64,000 bases of DNA from Micavibrio sp. UBA6145 (lineage in GTDB: Bacteria > Pseudomonadota > Alphaproteobacteria > Micavibrionales > UBA1664). The notes below the pieces were generated by a model. That model was not told where the DNA came from, ran no database searches, and saw nothing but the letters and a program-made list of their open reading frames with translations. The stretch lies in contig DIUZ01000020.1 in NCBI GenBank assembly GCA_002423205.1, forward strand, positions 43,366 to 107,365, given 5' to 3'. Every line of letters begins with the position of its first letter. Position 1 is the stretch's first letter. Made by a program: the position numbers and the translations under genes. This document shows, piece by piece, positions 1-9,056 of the stretch.

Positions 1-417
1 CTTGCCGAGCATGCTTGAGGGCATGTCGATATTCTGGCCGTCGTGGCGGATCGCCTCGATCGGTGTGCCGGCGGCGATTTTGCCGAGCAGGGGGATGGAT
101 GAAATAAGCTGTCGGTCCTGCTGCGCACGATAGGACGACAGGTCGGTGACAATGCGTGCCTTTTGCGCGACTTCGGAATGGTCGGCGGCCTTGGGCGTGT
201 AGCCTTCGGGCAGGCGGCGGACATGAAGGGCGCGGGCGCGGTTGGGAAGGCGTTCGAGAAAACCGCGTTCGACCAGTGCCTCAATCAGGCGGTGAATACC
301 GGATTTGGATTTTAGGTCCAGGGCGTCCTTCATTTCATCGAAAGACGGGGCCAGATCGCCGTCGGACATCTTTTCGTGAATGAAAACCAGCAAATCGCGC
401 TGTTTCTTGGTGAGCAT
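1..417 (-). CDS. lexA: LexA SOS repressor, N-terminal 139 residues (cut by window edge)
   Basis: SOS-response repressor that binds its operators as a dimer and is inactivated by RecA-stimulated self-cleavage. The visible part starts MLTKKQRDLL and contains the winged-helix DNA-binding domain (about residues 1-65), a linker, and the cleavage region IAAGTPIEAI with the scissile Ala116-Gly117 bond. The catalytic Ser/Lys part lies beyond base 1. The ATG at 417 gives the canonical LexA N-terminus. The gene follows trpC on the same strand and has its own SOS box just upstream at 457-471, so autoregulation is expected. Identity is very secure; only the missing C-terminus cannot be checked. Confidence 0.95.
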   Translation of the reverse strand, partial: MLTKKQRDLLVFIHEKMSDGDLAPSFDEMKDALDLKSKSGIHRLIEALVERGFLERLPNRARALHVRRLPEGYTPKAADHSEVAQKARIVTDLSSYRAQQDRQLISSIPLLGKIAAGTPIEAIRHDGQNIDMPSSMLGK

Positions 418-456
418 AGGTAATCCCCTTAGTAAATCCTGATATATTCTCTATAT

Positions 457-471
457 GTTCTAGCTCTGTTC
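457..471 (-). promoter_or_regulatory. SOS box (LexA operator) of lexA
   Basis: The plus-strand sequence GTTCTAGCTCTGTTC matches the alphaproteobacterial SOS-box consensus GTTC-N7-GTTC exactly. It lies 40 bases upstream of the lexA start and two bases past the trpC stop. An AT-rich stretch reading ATATAGAGAATATA on the minus strand follows towards lexA and could hold the -10 element. Position and match to consensus argue for LexA autoregulation. Confidence 0.85.
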
Positions 472-473
472 CT

Positions 474-1229
474 TTAGAAAGTCAACAGGGCCGCGCCGGG
501 GTCGGGTTTGGTCATGAAGGCTTCACCGATCAGAAAGCCGTGAAATCCCGCTTTTTTGAGCATTTTGAGGTCTTCGGACGAATGGATGCCGGACTCCGAA
601 ATGATGGTCCGCCCGGCGGGGACATGACGAATCAGGTCCAGCGAGGTCTGGAGCGTGATGTTCAGGGTTTTAAGATCACGGTTGTTGATACCCAGAATGG
701 CATCATCGGCGCGCAGGTTCAGGGCGCGCATCAGTTCGTCCTTGTTGTGGACCTCGATCAGCACGTCCATGTCGAAGCTGCGGGCGGCGTCGTAAAGTTC
801 CTGTGCCGTCTGGTCGCCGACAGCAGCCATGATTATCAGGATGCAATCGGCGCCCAGCATGCGGGCTTCACTGACCTGCCATGTATCAATCATGAAATCC
901 TTACGCAGCACGGGCAGCAGGCATGCGCCGCGTGCGGACACAAGGTCGCCGTCCTGACCTTTGAAATAGGGTTCATCCGTGAGCACCGACAGGCATGCCG
1001 CGCCAGCAGATTGATATTGCTGTGCGTGCAGGGCGGGGTCGAAATTTTCGCGCAGAATGCCCTTGGACGGCGAAGCCTTTTTAATTTCGGCGATGATGGA
1101 TGTGCCGCCGGATGTCAGTGATTTTTTGAATCCGCGCACGGGCGACAGGTTGGTAAGATCGAGTTTGCGCTTGACGGAATCAACATGCTTGCGTTTGTCG
1201 GCGCAGATTTTCGCGAGTACATCGCTCAT
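474..1229 (-). CDS. trpC: Indole-3-glycerol phosphate synthase
   Basis: Cytoplasmic TIM-barrel enzyme of tryptophan synthesis that converts 1-(2-carboxyphenylamino)-1-deoxyribulose 5-phosphate to indole-3-glycerol phosphate. The 251-residue length is typical of a stand-alone TrpC. Visible family motifs are IIAEIKKASPSKG near the N-terminus, VLRKDFMID, LGINNRDL and SESGI. The ATG at 1229 (MSDVLAKIC) is chosen because it overlaps the trpD stop by four bases (ATGA) and gives the conserved N-terminus; a longer reading to 1376 would run back into trpD. It is the last gene of a trpEGDC run, directly ahead of lexA. Confidence 0.96.
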   Translation of the reverse strand: MSDVLAKICADKRKHVDSVKRKLDLTNLSPVRGFKKSLTSGGTSIIAEIKKASPSKGILRENFDPALHAQQYQSAGAACLSVLTDEPYFKGQDGDLVSARGACLLPVLRKDFMIDTWQVSEARMLGADCILIIMAAVGDQTAQELYDAARSFDMDVLIEVHNKDELMRALNLRADDAILGINNRDLKTLNITLQTSLDLIRHVPAGRTIISESGIHSSEDLKMLKKAGFHGFLIGEAFMTKPDPGAALLTF

Positions 1230-2176
1230 GATACGTAATCCCGGTAACGATTGAGAATGTCTTTGGCCTTGCCGGATGTCAGCGCATCGCGTGCCATGGC
1301 GACGCCGGACTTTAAATCCTGTGCGGCGCTGGCCATGACCAGTGCGGCGGAGGCATTGGCGCACACGGTATCGCAATAAGCGCCGTCGCCGCCATCCAGA
1401 AGATGGGTCAGGGCGTTGGCGTTATATTGCGCATCGCCGCCTTTGATGTCTTCGTATGTGCACGCGTTCAGACCGAAATCATCCGGTGTGATTGTGAATT
1501 CTTCGATCGTGCCGTGCGAGAGTGCGGCGACCCTTGTGGGCGCTGCCAGTGTGACTTCATCGACGCCGTCGCTGTTCACGATCCATGCGTTGTCGGATCC
1601 AAGTTTTTGCAATGCCTGCGCCATCGGGACCAGATACGCTACATCAAATACACCGATCAGTTGTTTGCGCACGCCCGCCGGGTTGGCAAGAGGGCCGAGC
1701 AGATTGAAAATCGTGCGGCGGCCAATGGTTTTGCGCACCGGCGCAACATGCGCCATGGCGCGGTGGTGCATGGGGGCCATCAGGAAGCAGAAGCCCAGTT
1801 CATCCAGCGCATCTTCCAGTTTTTCAAAACCAACCTGAAGCGGAATGCCCAGGGCTTCCAGCACATCGGCTGCGCCGGACGGGGATGAGTGCGAACGGTT
1901 GCCGTGCTTGGCGACGGGCACGCCGCAGGCGGCGACGACAAGGGCGACCGCGGTAGAGATGTTGAGCGTATGACGTCCGCCGCCACCGGTGCCGCAGCAG
2001 TCAATCGCATCAGCCGGGGCAACTAGACCGGTGACGTGGCGACGCATGGCGCGGGCAGCGCCAACCAGATCGTCAACGGTTTCACCGCGGTCGGCGAGTT
2101 CGTTCAGATACTGGGTCATTGCTGCTTCGGACATTTCGCCGCCGAGCATGGCGTTAATGGCGGTTTCTGTGTTCAC
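1226..2176 (-). CDS. trpD: Anthranilate phosphoribosyltransferase
   Basis: Transfers phosphoribose from PRPP to anthranilate, the second step of tryptophan synthesis. The 316-residue protein is slightly shorter than the usual 330-345. The PRPP-loop motif appears as CGTGGGGRHTLNIST, where the usual family form is GTGGDG, and the substrate motif reads KHGNRSHSSPSG, slightly off the common KHGNRSVSSKSG. The start is a GTG at 2176 that overlaps the trpG stop by four bases, implying translational coupling. Its own stop overlaps trpC the same way. Confidence 0.95.
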   Translation of the reverse strand: MNTETAINAMLGGEMSEAAMTQYLNELADRGETVDDLVGAARAMRRHVTGLVAPADAIDCCGTGGGGRHTLNISTAVALVVAACGVPVAKHGNRSHSSPSGAADVLEALGIPLQVGFEKLEDALDELGFCFLMAPMHHRAMAHVAPVRKTIGRRTIFNLLGPLANPAGVRKQLIGVFDVAYLVPMAQALQKLGSDNAWIVNSDGVDEVTLAAPTRVAALSHGTIEEFTITPDDFGLNACTYEDIKGGDAQYNANALTHLLDGGDGAYCDTVCANASAALVMASAAQDLKSGVAMARDALTSGKAKDILNRYRDYVS

Positions 2177-2742
2177 AGCATATCCAGGAAGTTTTTGAGC
2201 ATGCTGTGGCCGTGTTTGGTCATGATGCTTTCGGGGTGGAATTGTACGCCGTGGATCGGCAGCGTCGCATGATGCAGGCCCATGATAACGCCGTCATCGC
2301 TTTGCGCGGTGACATGCAGATCCTTGGGCAGGGTTTCGCGTTCAACTGCCAGTGAGTGGTAACGCGTCACCTCGATGGGTGATGGCAGGCCGGCAAACAC
2401 GGATGCGCCGCCATGTGTAATCATCGATGTCTTGCCGTGCACGGGGTGCGGCGCGCGGATAACCTTGCCACCGAAGGCCTGACCAATGGCCTGATGGCCA
2501 AGACAGACGCCCAGCAGCGGCATTTTAGCGGCAGCGCATGCCTTGATAGTGTCGAGGCAGATACCGGCGTGGTCCGGATCAGAGGGCCCTGGCGATATCA
2601 CAACACCCTGCGGCTTTTTGGCCAGAACGGCATCGACCGTGATCTGGTCATTGCGGTGGACTTCGACGTCCGCACCCAGATCGCCCAGATACTGGACAAG
2701 GTTGAAGGTGAAGCTGTCGTAATTGTCGATGAGGATGATCAT
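2173..2742 (-). CDS. trpG: Anthranilate synthase component II (glutamine amidotransferase)
   Basis: Class I glutamine amidotransferase that supplies ammonia to TrpE. The 189 residues carry the N-terminal IDNYDSFTFN signature, the nucleophile elbow GVCLGHQ (catalytic Cys) and the C-terminal VQFHPES with the His/Glu of the triad. It overlaps trpE upstream and trpD downstream by four bases each. A paralogue serving folate synthesis (PabA) has similar sequence, but the context fixes it as TrpG. Confidence 0.96.
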   Translation of the reverse strand: MIILIDNYDSFTFNLVQYLGDLGADVEVHRNDQITVDAVLAKKPQGVVISPGPSDPDHAGICLDTIKACAAAKMPLLGVCLGHQAIGQAFGGKVIRAPHPVHGKTSMITHGGASVFAGLPSPIEVTRYHSLAVERETLPKDLHVTAQSDDGVIMGLHHATLPIHGVQFHPESIMTKHGHSMLKNFLDML

Positions 2743-4217
2743 GACTGCACCTTTGAAAGATCAATCGCGTCCTGCGCGGCGCGCAGTAAGGCGCGGGCTT
2801 TGTTGACGCATTCCTGGTGTTCGGACTCCGGTACGCTGTCGGCCACGATGCCTGCGCCTGCCTGAACATAGAGTGTGTTGTCTTTCAGCAGTGCGGTGCG
2901 CAGGGCGATGCATGTATCGACATCGCCGTTACCATCCAGATAGCCCATGCAACCCGCATAGAAAGAGCGGCGTTCGGATTCAAGGCGGTCGATGATCTGC
3001 ATCGCACGGACCTTGGGCGCACCCGACACCGTACCGGCGGGGAAGCCCGCGAACAGGGCATCCAGCGGGTGAATACCGTCTTTCAGACGGCCTTCGACGT
3101 TGGAGACGATGTGCATGACATGCGAATATTTTTCGACGTTGAACTGTTCCGTCACCTTGACGGTGCCGGTTTCAGCGACGCGGCCGACATCATTGCGGCC
3201 AAGGTCGAGCAGCATCAGGTGTTCGGCGCGTTCCTTGGGGTCGGCCAGAAGTTCGTTTGCCAGTGCCATGTCTTCCGCCTTGTCGATCCCGCGTTTGCGT
3301 GTGCCGGCGATGGGGCGGATGGTAACGTCGCCCTTGCGGACGCGGACCATGATTTCGGGTGATGATGCTATGAGCGAGAAACCGTCCAGCGTCATCAGTA
3401 CCAGAAACGGTGACGGGTTCAGGCGGCGCAGTGAGCGGTAAAGTTCAACAGCCGGAAGATCGAACGGCGCAGAAAAGCGTTGCGAGAGGACGACCTGGAA
3501 AATCTCACCTGCGACGATGTCTTCCTTGGCGCTTAGCACCATGCTTTTGTAATCGGATTCGGTTGTGTGTGCCTTGATGGGCAGTGGCGTTGCAACAGTC
3601 GAGCCCTTTTCAGGTAACGGCATGTCGCCGCGCAGTAGCGTGTTTTTTGCGTCGTTCAGGCGTTGAACGGCGGCGTCATATGCCGCATCGGCATCACCCG
3701 TTACATCGCGTACCGGCACGGCCAGATGGACGATCTGGCGGATATTGTCGAACACGGCCATCAGGCTGGGTCGCATCATGACCGAGTCCGGGATGTTGAT
3801 ATTATCTGGTTTGGTGTCGGGTACGGTGGGTTCGACATGATGGATCATGCCATAGCCCATATATCCGAACATGCCGGATGCAAGCATTGGCGGCGCATCT
3901 TCGGGCACCACGTCGATGCGGCTTTGCGCGACCAGTTTTTTCAGTTCGTCGATGGGTTTGTCACCGGACGAAGTCCAGACAATGTCGGGGTCCATGCCGA
4001 TGGCGGAATAACGCCCCAGCACTTCGCCGCCGGTCACGGATTCCAGCAGGAGTGAATATTTGGCGGCCTTTGTCAGGCGCAGATAGGCGGAAACAGGCGT
4101 AAGGGTATCAGCAATCAGCGCAAGCGTGATCAGCTGTGTCTTGCCGGCATCCCGGTTTTTGCGGAATGCATCACGTGACGGCCAGATGGTTCCCAGTGGC
4201 TGCTCATGGTTGGACAT
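2739..4217 (-). CDS. trpE: Anthranilate synthase component I
   Basis: Chorismate-using catalytic subunit that makes anthranilate with TrpG, 492 residues. The N-terminal regulatory domain is followed by the chorismate-binding domain, with PIAGTRKRG, the DLGRNDVGRVA motif, and FPAGTVSGAPKVRAM. A feedback-type LLES motif (KAAKYSLLLESV) is present in the N-terminal part, as in tryptophan-inhibited enzymes. The ATG at 4217 (MSNHEQPLG) is preferred; an in-frame ATG at 4235 would add six residues. It overlaps the end of ppiD by 14 bases, so the trp genes probably share the ppiD transcript. Confidence 0.95.
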   Translation of the reverse strand: MSNHEQPLGTIWPSRDAFRKNRDAGKTQLITLALIADTLTPVSAYLRLTKAAKYSLLLESVTGGEVLGRYSAIGMDPDIVWTSSGDKPIDELKKLVAQSRIDVVPEDAPPMLASGMFGYMGYGMIHHVEPTVPDTKPDNINIPDSVMMRPSLMAVFDNIRQIVHLAVPVRDVTGDADAAYDAAVQRLNDAKNTLLRGDMPLPEKGSTVATPLPIKAHTTESDYKSMVLSAKEDIVAGEIFQVVLSQRFSAPFDLPAVELYRSLRRLNPSPFLVLMTLDGFSLIASSPEIMVRVRKGDVTIRPIAGTRKRGIDKAEDMALANELLADPKERAEHLMLLDLGRNDVGRVAETGTVKVTEQFNVEKYSHVMHIVSNVEGRLKDGIHPLDALFAGFPAGTVSGAPKVRAMQIIDRLESERRSFYAGCMGYLDGNGDVDTCIALRTALLKDNTLYVQAGAGIVADSVPESEHQECVNKARALLRAAQDAIDLSKVQS

Positions 4218-6108
4218 TCTGGCTTTCCGGACCATACATTTTTTCGAGCCTGTCGCGCTTGATCAGGACATCGTGACGTTCGCGCAGATCGGCGTAGTAC
4301 AGCGCGGCGACCGCCTGCTGCATCTGCTGTTCGATCTGGGCGCGTTCGCTGGCGTCGAGTTTAGCCGTGCCGGATTCAGGAATGCGTGCATCCAGCACCT
4401 GCGCCAGGATGACGCCGCCTTCGGTCGGGACTTTCACGACGGCGTTCAAATCGGTTTCATCGAACAGCCGCGTCAATGCGATGGGATCGTTGAGGCCGGC
4501 CACTTTCGACTGGCGGCTGACATCGCGTGCGGTTTTCAGGACCGCGCCGGATTCCTTGGCTGCCTGCGCAAAGTCTTTTTCACCCTTGGACAATTGCGTC
4601 GTCAATGCGTCGACGGCGGTGTTCATGGCGGTGCGGCTTTGTTCCTCGTAATATTTTTTGGCTATGTCGTCGCGTATTTCGGCGAAATCACGGTCGCGTG
4701 TCGGGCGAACGCTGTCGATCGAGAAGGCGGCGTATGTGGTGTCATTAATCTGACCCAGATCGCCGGTTTCACCTTCCATCAGTTCAAACAGGGACGAAAG
4801 CACGTCCTTGTTTTGTGACAGGGCGGTCAGAAGCGGATCAGCATCGGCAGCCTGGAAATTGCCCTGCGCATCAATGGGACCGATGGTGCGGATCTGTACA
4901 CCCATATCGGCGGCAATCTGGTCCAGCGTCTGGCCTGAACCGAGGGCTTCATCAACCTTGGTGATGCGGGCCTGCATTTCGCTATGCATGGCGTCGGATT
5001 CAAGTTCCTTGCGCAGGTCTGACTGCACGTCGGCCAGCGATTGCAGGCGCGCGGGCATGACGGAGGCAACGCGAATAACGTGCCACCCCAGCGGCGTTTT
5101 GATGGGGTTTAGAACCGTGCCGGATTTTGCGCTGAAGATCGGGCCCGACAGTTCAGGCGGCAGGCCGTTCTGCTCAACATCGGTGGCGGCGCGGTAGGCC
5201 TGCGGTGCTATGGATTTCAGCGACGTGCCCTTGCGCGCAGATTCTGATGCCGCTTTTGCTTTTGCTTCGTCGGTCAGGACGATCTGTTCGATCTTGCGGC
5301 GTTCGCCGATGCGGAATTGTTCTTTGCGTTCTTCATACGCGGTTTTTACATCAGCGGCGCTGATGGTGGCGGATGATTTAACGTCATCGGTCGAGAAGAC
5401 GATGGCTTTGAATGTGCGCTCTTCGGGGATCTGGTACTGGTCTTTCAGTGTTTCGTAATAGGCTTTCAGTGTGTCTTCGTCCGCTTCGGCGTTCGCCTTT
5501 GCGACGGCCAGTTCCGGCGTCAGGGTGAAAAACATGATGTCGCGGCGTTCGCCGTTGTAACGGCCCATGGCGTCCTGCGCCAGTTGCGGCGTGTAGTTCA
5601 CAGCGCCTTTGAGCGAGGCGTTGATAATGCCGGAGGTGATGTCCTGGCGCATAGATTGCATCAATTGCGCTTCGTTCATGTTCTGGGTGCGGAGCAGGCG
5701 ATTGAGCGTGTCCTGTGGTTTTTCACCCGGCTGGATCTGCAATTTGATCATGTCGTGGACGCGGGTGGCGAGGTCGGCGCGGCTCAGCATAAGGCCTTCG
5801 CTGACGGCTTCCTGGCGCAGGGCTTCGCGCGTCACCATTTCATCCAGCAGGTTGCGCAGCAGGCCGAATTTGTAAGCTTCCTGCATGTTCATGTTCTGGG
5901 CCTGCAGGGACGGTGTCGCCTGGCGTTCGAATGTTTGCTGGTCGATTTTTACCTTGCCGATTTTTGCCAGTGTGGTGTCGGTGAAGCCATTCCGGAAAAC
6001 GCCGTTGACGTCCATGAAGACCATCCCGAGGGATGCCAGCATGACGAAACTGAGTGCGATGTACTTGATAGCCTTGGCACCGTGGCCTTCGCGAAAGGTA
6101 TTGAGCAT
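4204..6108 (-). CDS. ppiD: SurA/PpiD-type periplasmic peptidyl-prolyl isomerase
   Basis: Inner-membrane-anchored periplasmic folding factor. A short cytoplasmic N-terminus is followed by one membrane segment (about residues 18-35), a SurA_N-like chaperone region, a parvulin rotamase domain ending in TPLGWHVIRV (about residues 260-365), and a long C-terminal chaperone region. About 634 residues, normal for PpiD. The ATG at 6108 (MLNTFREGHG) resembles the start of homologues; a GTG at 6120 is an alternative. It heads the ppiD-trpEGDC run, an arrangement common in alphaproteobacteria, and diverges from tpiA across about 80 bases that must hold both promoters. Confidence 0.88.
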   Translation of the reverse strand: MLNTFREGHGAKAIKYIALSFVMLASLGMVFMDVNGVFRNGFTDTTLAKIGKVKIDQQTFERQATPSLQAQNMNMQEAYKFGLLRNLLDEMVTREALRQEAVSEGLMLSRADLATRVHDMIKLQIQPGEKPQDTLNRLLRTQNMNEAQLMQSMRQDITSGIINASLKGAVNYTPQLAQDAMGRYNGERRDIMFFTLTPELAVAKANAEADEDTLKAYYETLKDQYQIPEERTFKAIVFSTDDVKSSATISAADVKTAYEERKEQFRIGERRKIEQIVLTDEAKAKAASESARKGTSLKSIAPQAYRAATDVEQNGLPPELSGPIFSAKSGTVLNPIKTPLGWHVIRVASVMPARLQSLADVQSDLRKELESDAMHSEMQARITKVDEALGSGQTLDQIAADMGVQIRTIGPIDAQGNFQAADADPLLTALSQNKDVLSSLFELMEGETGDLGQINDTTYAAFSIDSVRPTRDRDFAEIRDDIAKKYYEEQSRTAMNTAVDALTTQLSKGEKDFAQAAKESGAVLKTARDVSRQSKVAGLNDPIALTRLFDETDLNAVVKVPTEGGVILAQVLDARIPESGTAKLDASERAQIEQQMQQAVAALYYADLRERHDVLIKRDRLEKMYGPESQNVQP

Positions 6109-6189
6109 TGTTTTCAGCACGCCTTCATGTTTGTCGGATTATGGGTCCGACGGCTTGTAAAAATGATTCCGGCACTATAAATACCCGAC

Positions 6190-6918
6190 ATGGCTATGAA
6201 AAGAACCCCCTTTATCGCTGGCAACTGGAAGATGAACGGCACGCGCGAACAGGCGGCCAAGCTGTCTGCCGCGATCAAGCCGCAGGCGGGGGTCGATGTC
6301 GTCCTCTGCCCGCCCTTTTTGCATATTTCGGCGATTGTCGGGACCTGTGCCATCGGCGCTCAGGACGTGTCCGATCGTGATGACGGTGCCTTTACGGGTG
6401 ATGTTTCCGCCAAAATGCTTGCCGATATGGGCTGTAGATACGTGATTGTCGGCCATTCCGAGCGCCGCCAGTACCACCGGGAGACCGATGCCCTTGTCTC
6501 GGCCAAGGCTGCCAAGGCCATGGAAGCCGGGCTTATTCCGATCATCTGTGTGGGTGAAACCAAGGCCGAGCGCGAAGCGGGCCTTACTGAGGCCGTTATT
6601 GAGACCCAGATTGCCGGGTCCGTCCCAGCCGGGGCCACGGGGCAGAACATCGTTATCGCTTACGAACCCGTCTGGGCCATTGGCACCGGGCTGGTGGCCA
6701 GCATCGACCAGATTGCGCAGGTGCACGCACAAATCCGTGGACTGCTTGAAAAGCGGCTTGCGGACGGGGGTATTTTACGCATTATATACGGCGGTTCGGT
6801 GAAAGCCGACAACGCCGCAGAAATCCTTGGTTTGGACGATGTGGACGGGGCCTTGGTGGGTGGTGCATCCCTTAAGGCCGAAAGCTTTGTTGAAATTATC
6901 CGCGCAGTGAAGGTATAA
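6190..6918 (+). CDS. tpiA: Triosephosphate isomerase
   Basis: Interconverts dihydroxyacetone phosphate and glyceraldehyde 3-phosphate. 242 residues with all catalytic elements: GNWKMNG (Asn/Lys), VGHSERR (catalytic His), AYEPVWAIGTG (catalytic Glu and loop 6) and YGGSVKADN (phosphate binding). The start ATG GCT ATG AAA gives MAMKRTPFIAGNWK; the second Met is also possible. secG follows after nine bases and pyrG overlaps secG, making a tpiA-secG-pyrG run. Confidence 0.97.
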   Translation: MAMKRTPFIAGNWKMNGTREQAAKLSAAIKPQAGVDVVLCPPFLHISAIVGTCAIGAQDVSDRDDGAFTGDVSAKMLADMGCRYVIVGHSERRQYHRETDALVSAKAAKAMEAGLIPIICVGETKAEREAGLTEAVIETQIAGSVPAGATGQNIVIAYEPVWAIGTGLVASIDQIAQVHAQIRGLLEKRLADGGILRIIYGGSVKADNAAEILGLDDVDGALVGGASLKAESFVEIIRAVKV

Positions 6919-6927
6919 GTACGCCCA

Positions 6928-7299
6928 ATGCAAGAAGTCATCCTCGTCATTCATTTGATTCTGGCCCTGTCGATCATCGTCATGGTGCTGATCCAACGCT
7001 CTTCCGGGGGTGGTCTTGGCATCGGTGGCAGCTCCGGCGGTCTGGGCGATTTCGCCACTGCGCGCGGCGCGGCCAATGCACTGACCAAGGCGACCACGAT
7101 TTGCGCCTTTTGCTTTTTCGGAACCTCGCTGCTCCTGGCCTATATGGGCAAGGGTACCGCCAATTCCGGCCTGCTTTCCAATATTGATGCGCCTGCTGTC
7201 AGCGCCCCGGCCATGCCCGGTTCACCGGCCGACACAATTACTGAGCCTGCGACGCCACCGGCTGCCAAGACACCTGAACCTCCGATCTCTAAAAAATGA
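6928..7299 (+). CDS. secG: Preprotein translocase subunit SecG
   Basis: Small inner-membrane subunit of the SecYEG translocon, 123 residues. Two membrane segments are seen (about residues 4-22 and 52-70), separated by the conserved glycine-rich loop SSGGGLGIGGSSGGLG. The C-terminal tail is rich in Ala, Pro and Thr, as in other alphaproteobacteria. The stop overlaps the pyrG start by four bases. Confidence 0.93.
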   Translation: MQEVILVIHLILALSIIVMVLIQRSSGGGLGIGGSSGGLGDFATARGAANALTKATTICAFCFFGTSLLLAYMGKGTANSGLLSNIDAPAVSAPAMPGSPADTITEPATPPAAKTPEPPISKK

Positions 7300-8924
7300 C
7301 GCGATATATATTCATAACAGGCGGGGTTGTTTCTTCCTTAGGGAAGGGCCTCGCCGCCTCCGCTATTGGTGCGCTTTTACAGGCGCGCGGCTTCACTGTC
7401 CGCCTTGCCAAGATGGATCCGTACCTGAATGTCGATCCGGGTACGATGTCGCCGTTTCAGCATGGCGAAGTATTCGTCACTGACGACGGTGCCGAGACCG
7501 ATCTGGATCTTGGCCATTACGAACGCTTCACGGGTCGTTCCGCCAACAAGAACGATTCCATTTCCGCTGGCCGTATTTTCATGAACGTCCTGCAACGCGA
7601 GCGCCGCGGCGATTATCTTGGCGCGACTATTCAGGTCATTCCGCATATCACGGACGAGATTAAAACATTCATCCGCGAAAAAGACGGCTCCGCCGACTTT
7701 GTGCTGGTCGAAATCGGCGGCACGGTCGGTGACATTGAATCCCTGCCGTTCCTCGAAGCCATTCGCCAGTTCGGCAACGAAGTGGGTGAGGCGCGTGCGC
7801 TGTTCATTCATACCACCCTGCTGCCGTATATTGCGGCCGCGGGTGAGCTGAAAACCAAACCGACGCAACACTCGGTCAAGGAATTGCTGTCGGTCGGTAT
7901 TCGTCCGCGTATCCTGCTGTGCCGTGCAGACCGCGAAATCCCGGAAGATGAACAGCGTAAAATCGCCCTGTTCTGTAACATCGATCCGCAATGCGTGATC
8001 CCGGCGCTTGACGTTAAATCCATCTATGAGGTGCCGCTGTCCTATGGCCGCGAAGGTCTGGATACCCAGATCCTGCGCTGCTTCAATATGGACGCGAAGA
8101 AACCGGATCTTAGTGTCTGGGAAAACATCAATCACCGCATTCAGAACCCTGAAGGTCATGTGCGCATCGGTATCGTCGGTAAATACACCGAACTGACCGA
8201 CAGCTATAAGTCGCTGAACGAAGCGCTGACGCATGGCGGTGTTGCCAATAATGTTTCGGTCGACCTTGTGTTCATCGAGGCCGAGAAATTTGAAAAAGAA
8301 ACCGATGCGATCAACGCGCTGGAAAATGTAAACGGCATTCTGGTGCCCGGCGGCTTCGGCCAGCGCGGCACAGAAGGCATGATCAAGGCGGTTGAATTCG
8401 CACGCACGCGCAAGATTCCGTATTACGGTATTTGCTTTGGCATGCAGATGGCCGTCATTGAAGGTGTCCGCAATCTGTGCGGTATCAAGAATGCCAGTTC
8501 CACCGAATTCGGTGAAACATCGGAACCGGTTGTTGGCCTGATGACCGAATGGATGAAGGGCAACGAGATTGAAGAACGCAAAGCGGCCGGCGATCTCGGC
8601 GGCACGATGCGTCTGGGTGCGTTCCCGGCCAAGCTTATTAAGGGCAGCCGCGCGGCGCAGGCTTACGGTTCAATCGATATCAGCGAGCGTCATCGCCATC
8701 GTTATGAAGTGAACACCAATTACAAAGCCGGCCTTGAAGCCAAGGGCATGGTATTTTCCGGGATGAGCCCGGACCAGCGCCTGCCGGAAATCGTCGAATA
8801 CCCGGATCATCCGTGGTTTGTCGGCGTGCAGTTCCACCCCGAACTGAAATCCCGCCCGCTGGATCCGCACCCGCTGTTCGTGTCGTTTATCCGCGCAGCT
8901 TTGGACCAGTCACGGCTGGTTTAG
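7296..8924 (+). CDS. pyrG: CTP synthase
   Basis: Makes CTP from UTP using ATP and glutamine. The 542-residue protein has the N-terminal amidoligase domain starting TRYIFITGGVVSSLGKG (nucleotide loop) and DPYLNVDPGTM, followed by a class I glutaminase domain with YGICFGMQ (catalytic Cys) and VQFHPE (catalytic His/Glu). Length and motifs are canonical. In many alphaproteobacteria kdsA-eno-ftsB-pdhA follow pyrG; here a two-partner secretion locus follows instead. Confidence 0.97.
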   Translation: MTRYIFITGGVVSSLGKGLAASAIGALLQARGFTVRLAKMDPYLNVDPGTMSPFQHGEVFVTDDGAETDLDLGHYERFTGRSANKNDSISAGRIFMNVLQRERRGDYLGATIQVIPHITDEIKTFIREKDGSADFVLVEIGGTVGDIESLPFLEAIRQFGNEVGEARALFIHTTLLPYIAAAGELKTKPTQHSVKELLSVGIRPRILLCRADREIPEDEQRKIALFCNIDPQCVIPALDVKSIYEVPLSYGREGLDTQILRCFNMDAKKPDLSVWENINHRIQNPEGHVRIGIVGKYTELTDSYKSLNEALTHGGVANNVSVDLVFIEAEKFEKETDAINALENVNGILVPGGFGQRGTEGMIKAVEFARTRKIPYYGICFGMQMAVIEGVRNLCGIKNASSTEFGETSEPVVGLMTEWMKGNEIEERKAAGDLGGTMRLGAFPAKLIKGSRAAQAYGSIDISERHRHRYEVNTNYKAGLEAKGMVFSGMSPDQRLPEIVEYPDHPWFVGVQFHPELKSRPLDPHPLFVSFIRAALDQSRLV

Positions 8925-9056
8925 CGCATTTATTAGTCATAACGTTTATTTCTAGTGCTTTTTCCTGAATGGTGAGTTGCCATAAGCTGTTGCTTTGGGC
9001 AGAAATGTCGCAGTCAACAATTGTGGAAAACGCACGCTTATGGGACCATTGCGCTG

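Noticed and set aside
1230..1376. N-terminal extension of trpC
   Set aside because: It would run 150 bases back into trpD; the ATGA overlap at 1226-1229 and the conserved TrpC N-terminus fix the start at 1229.
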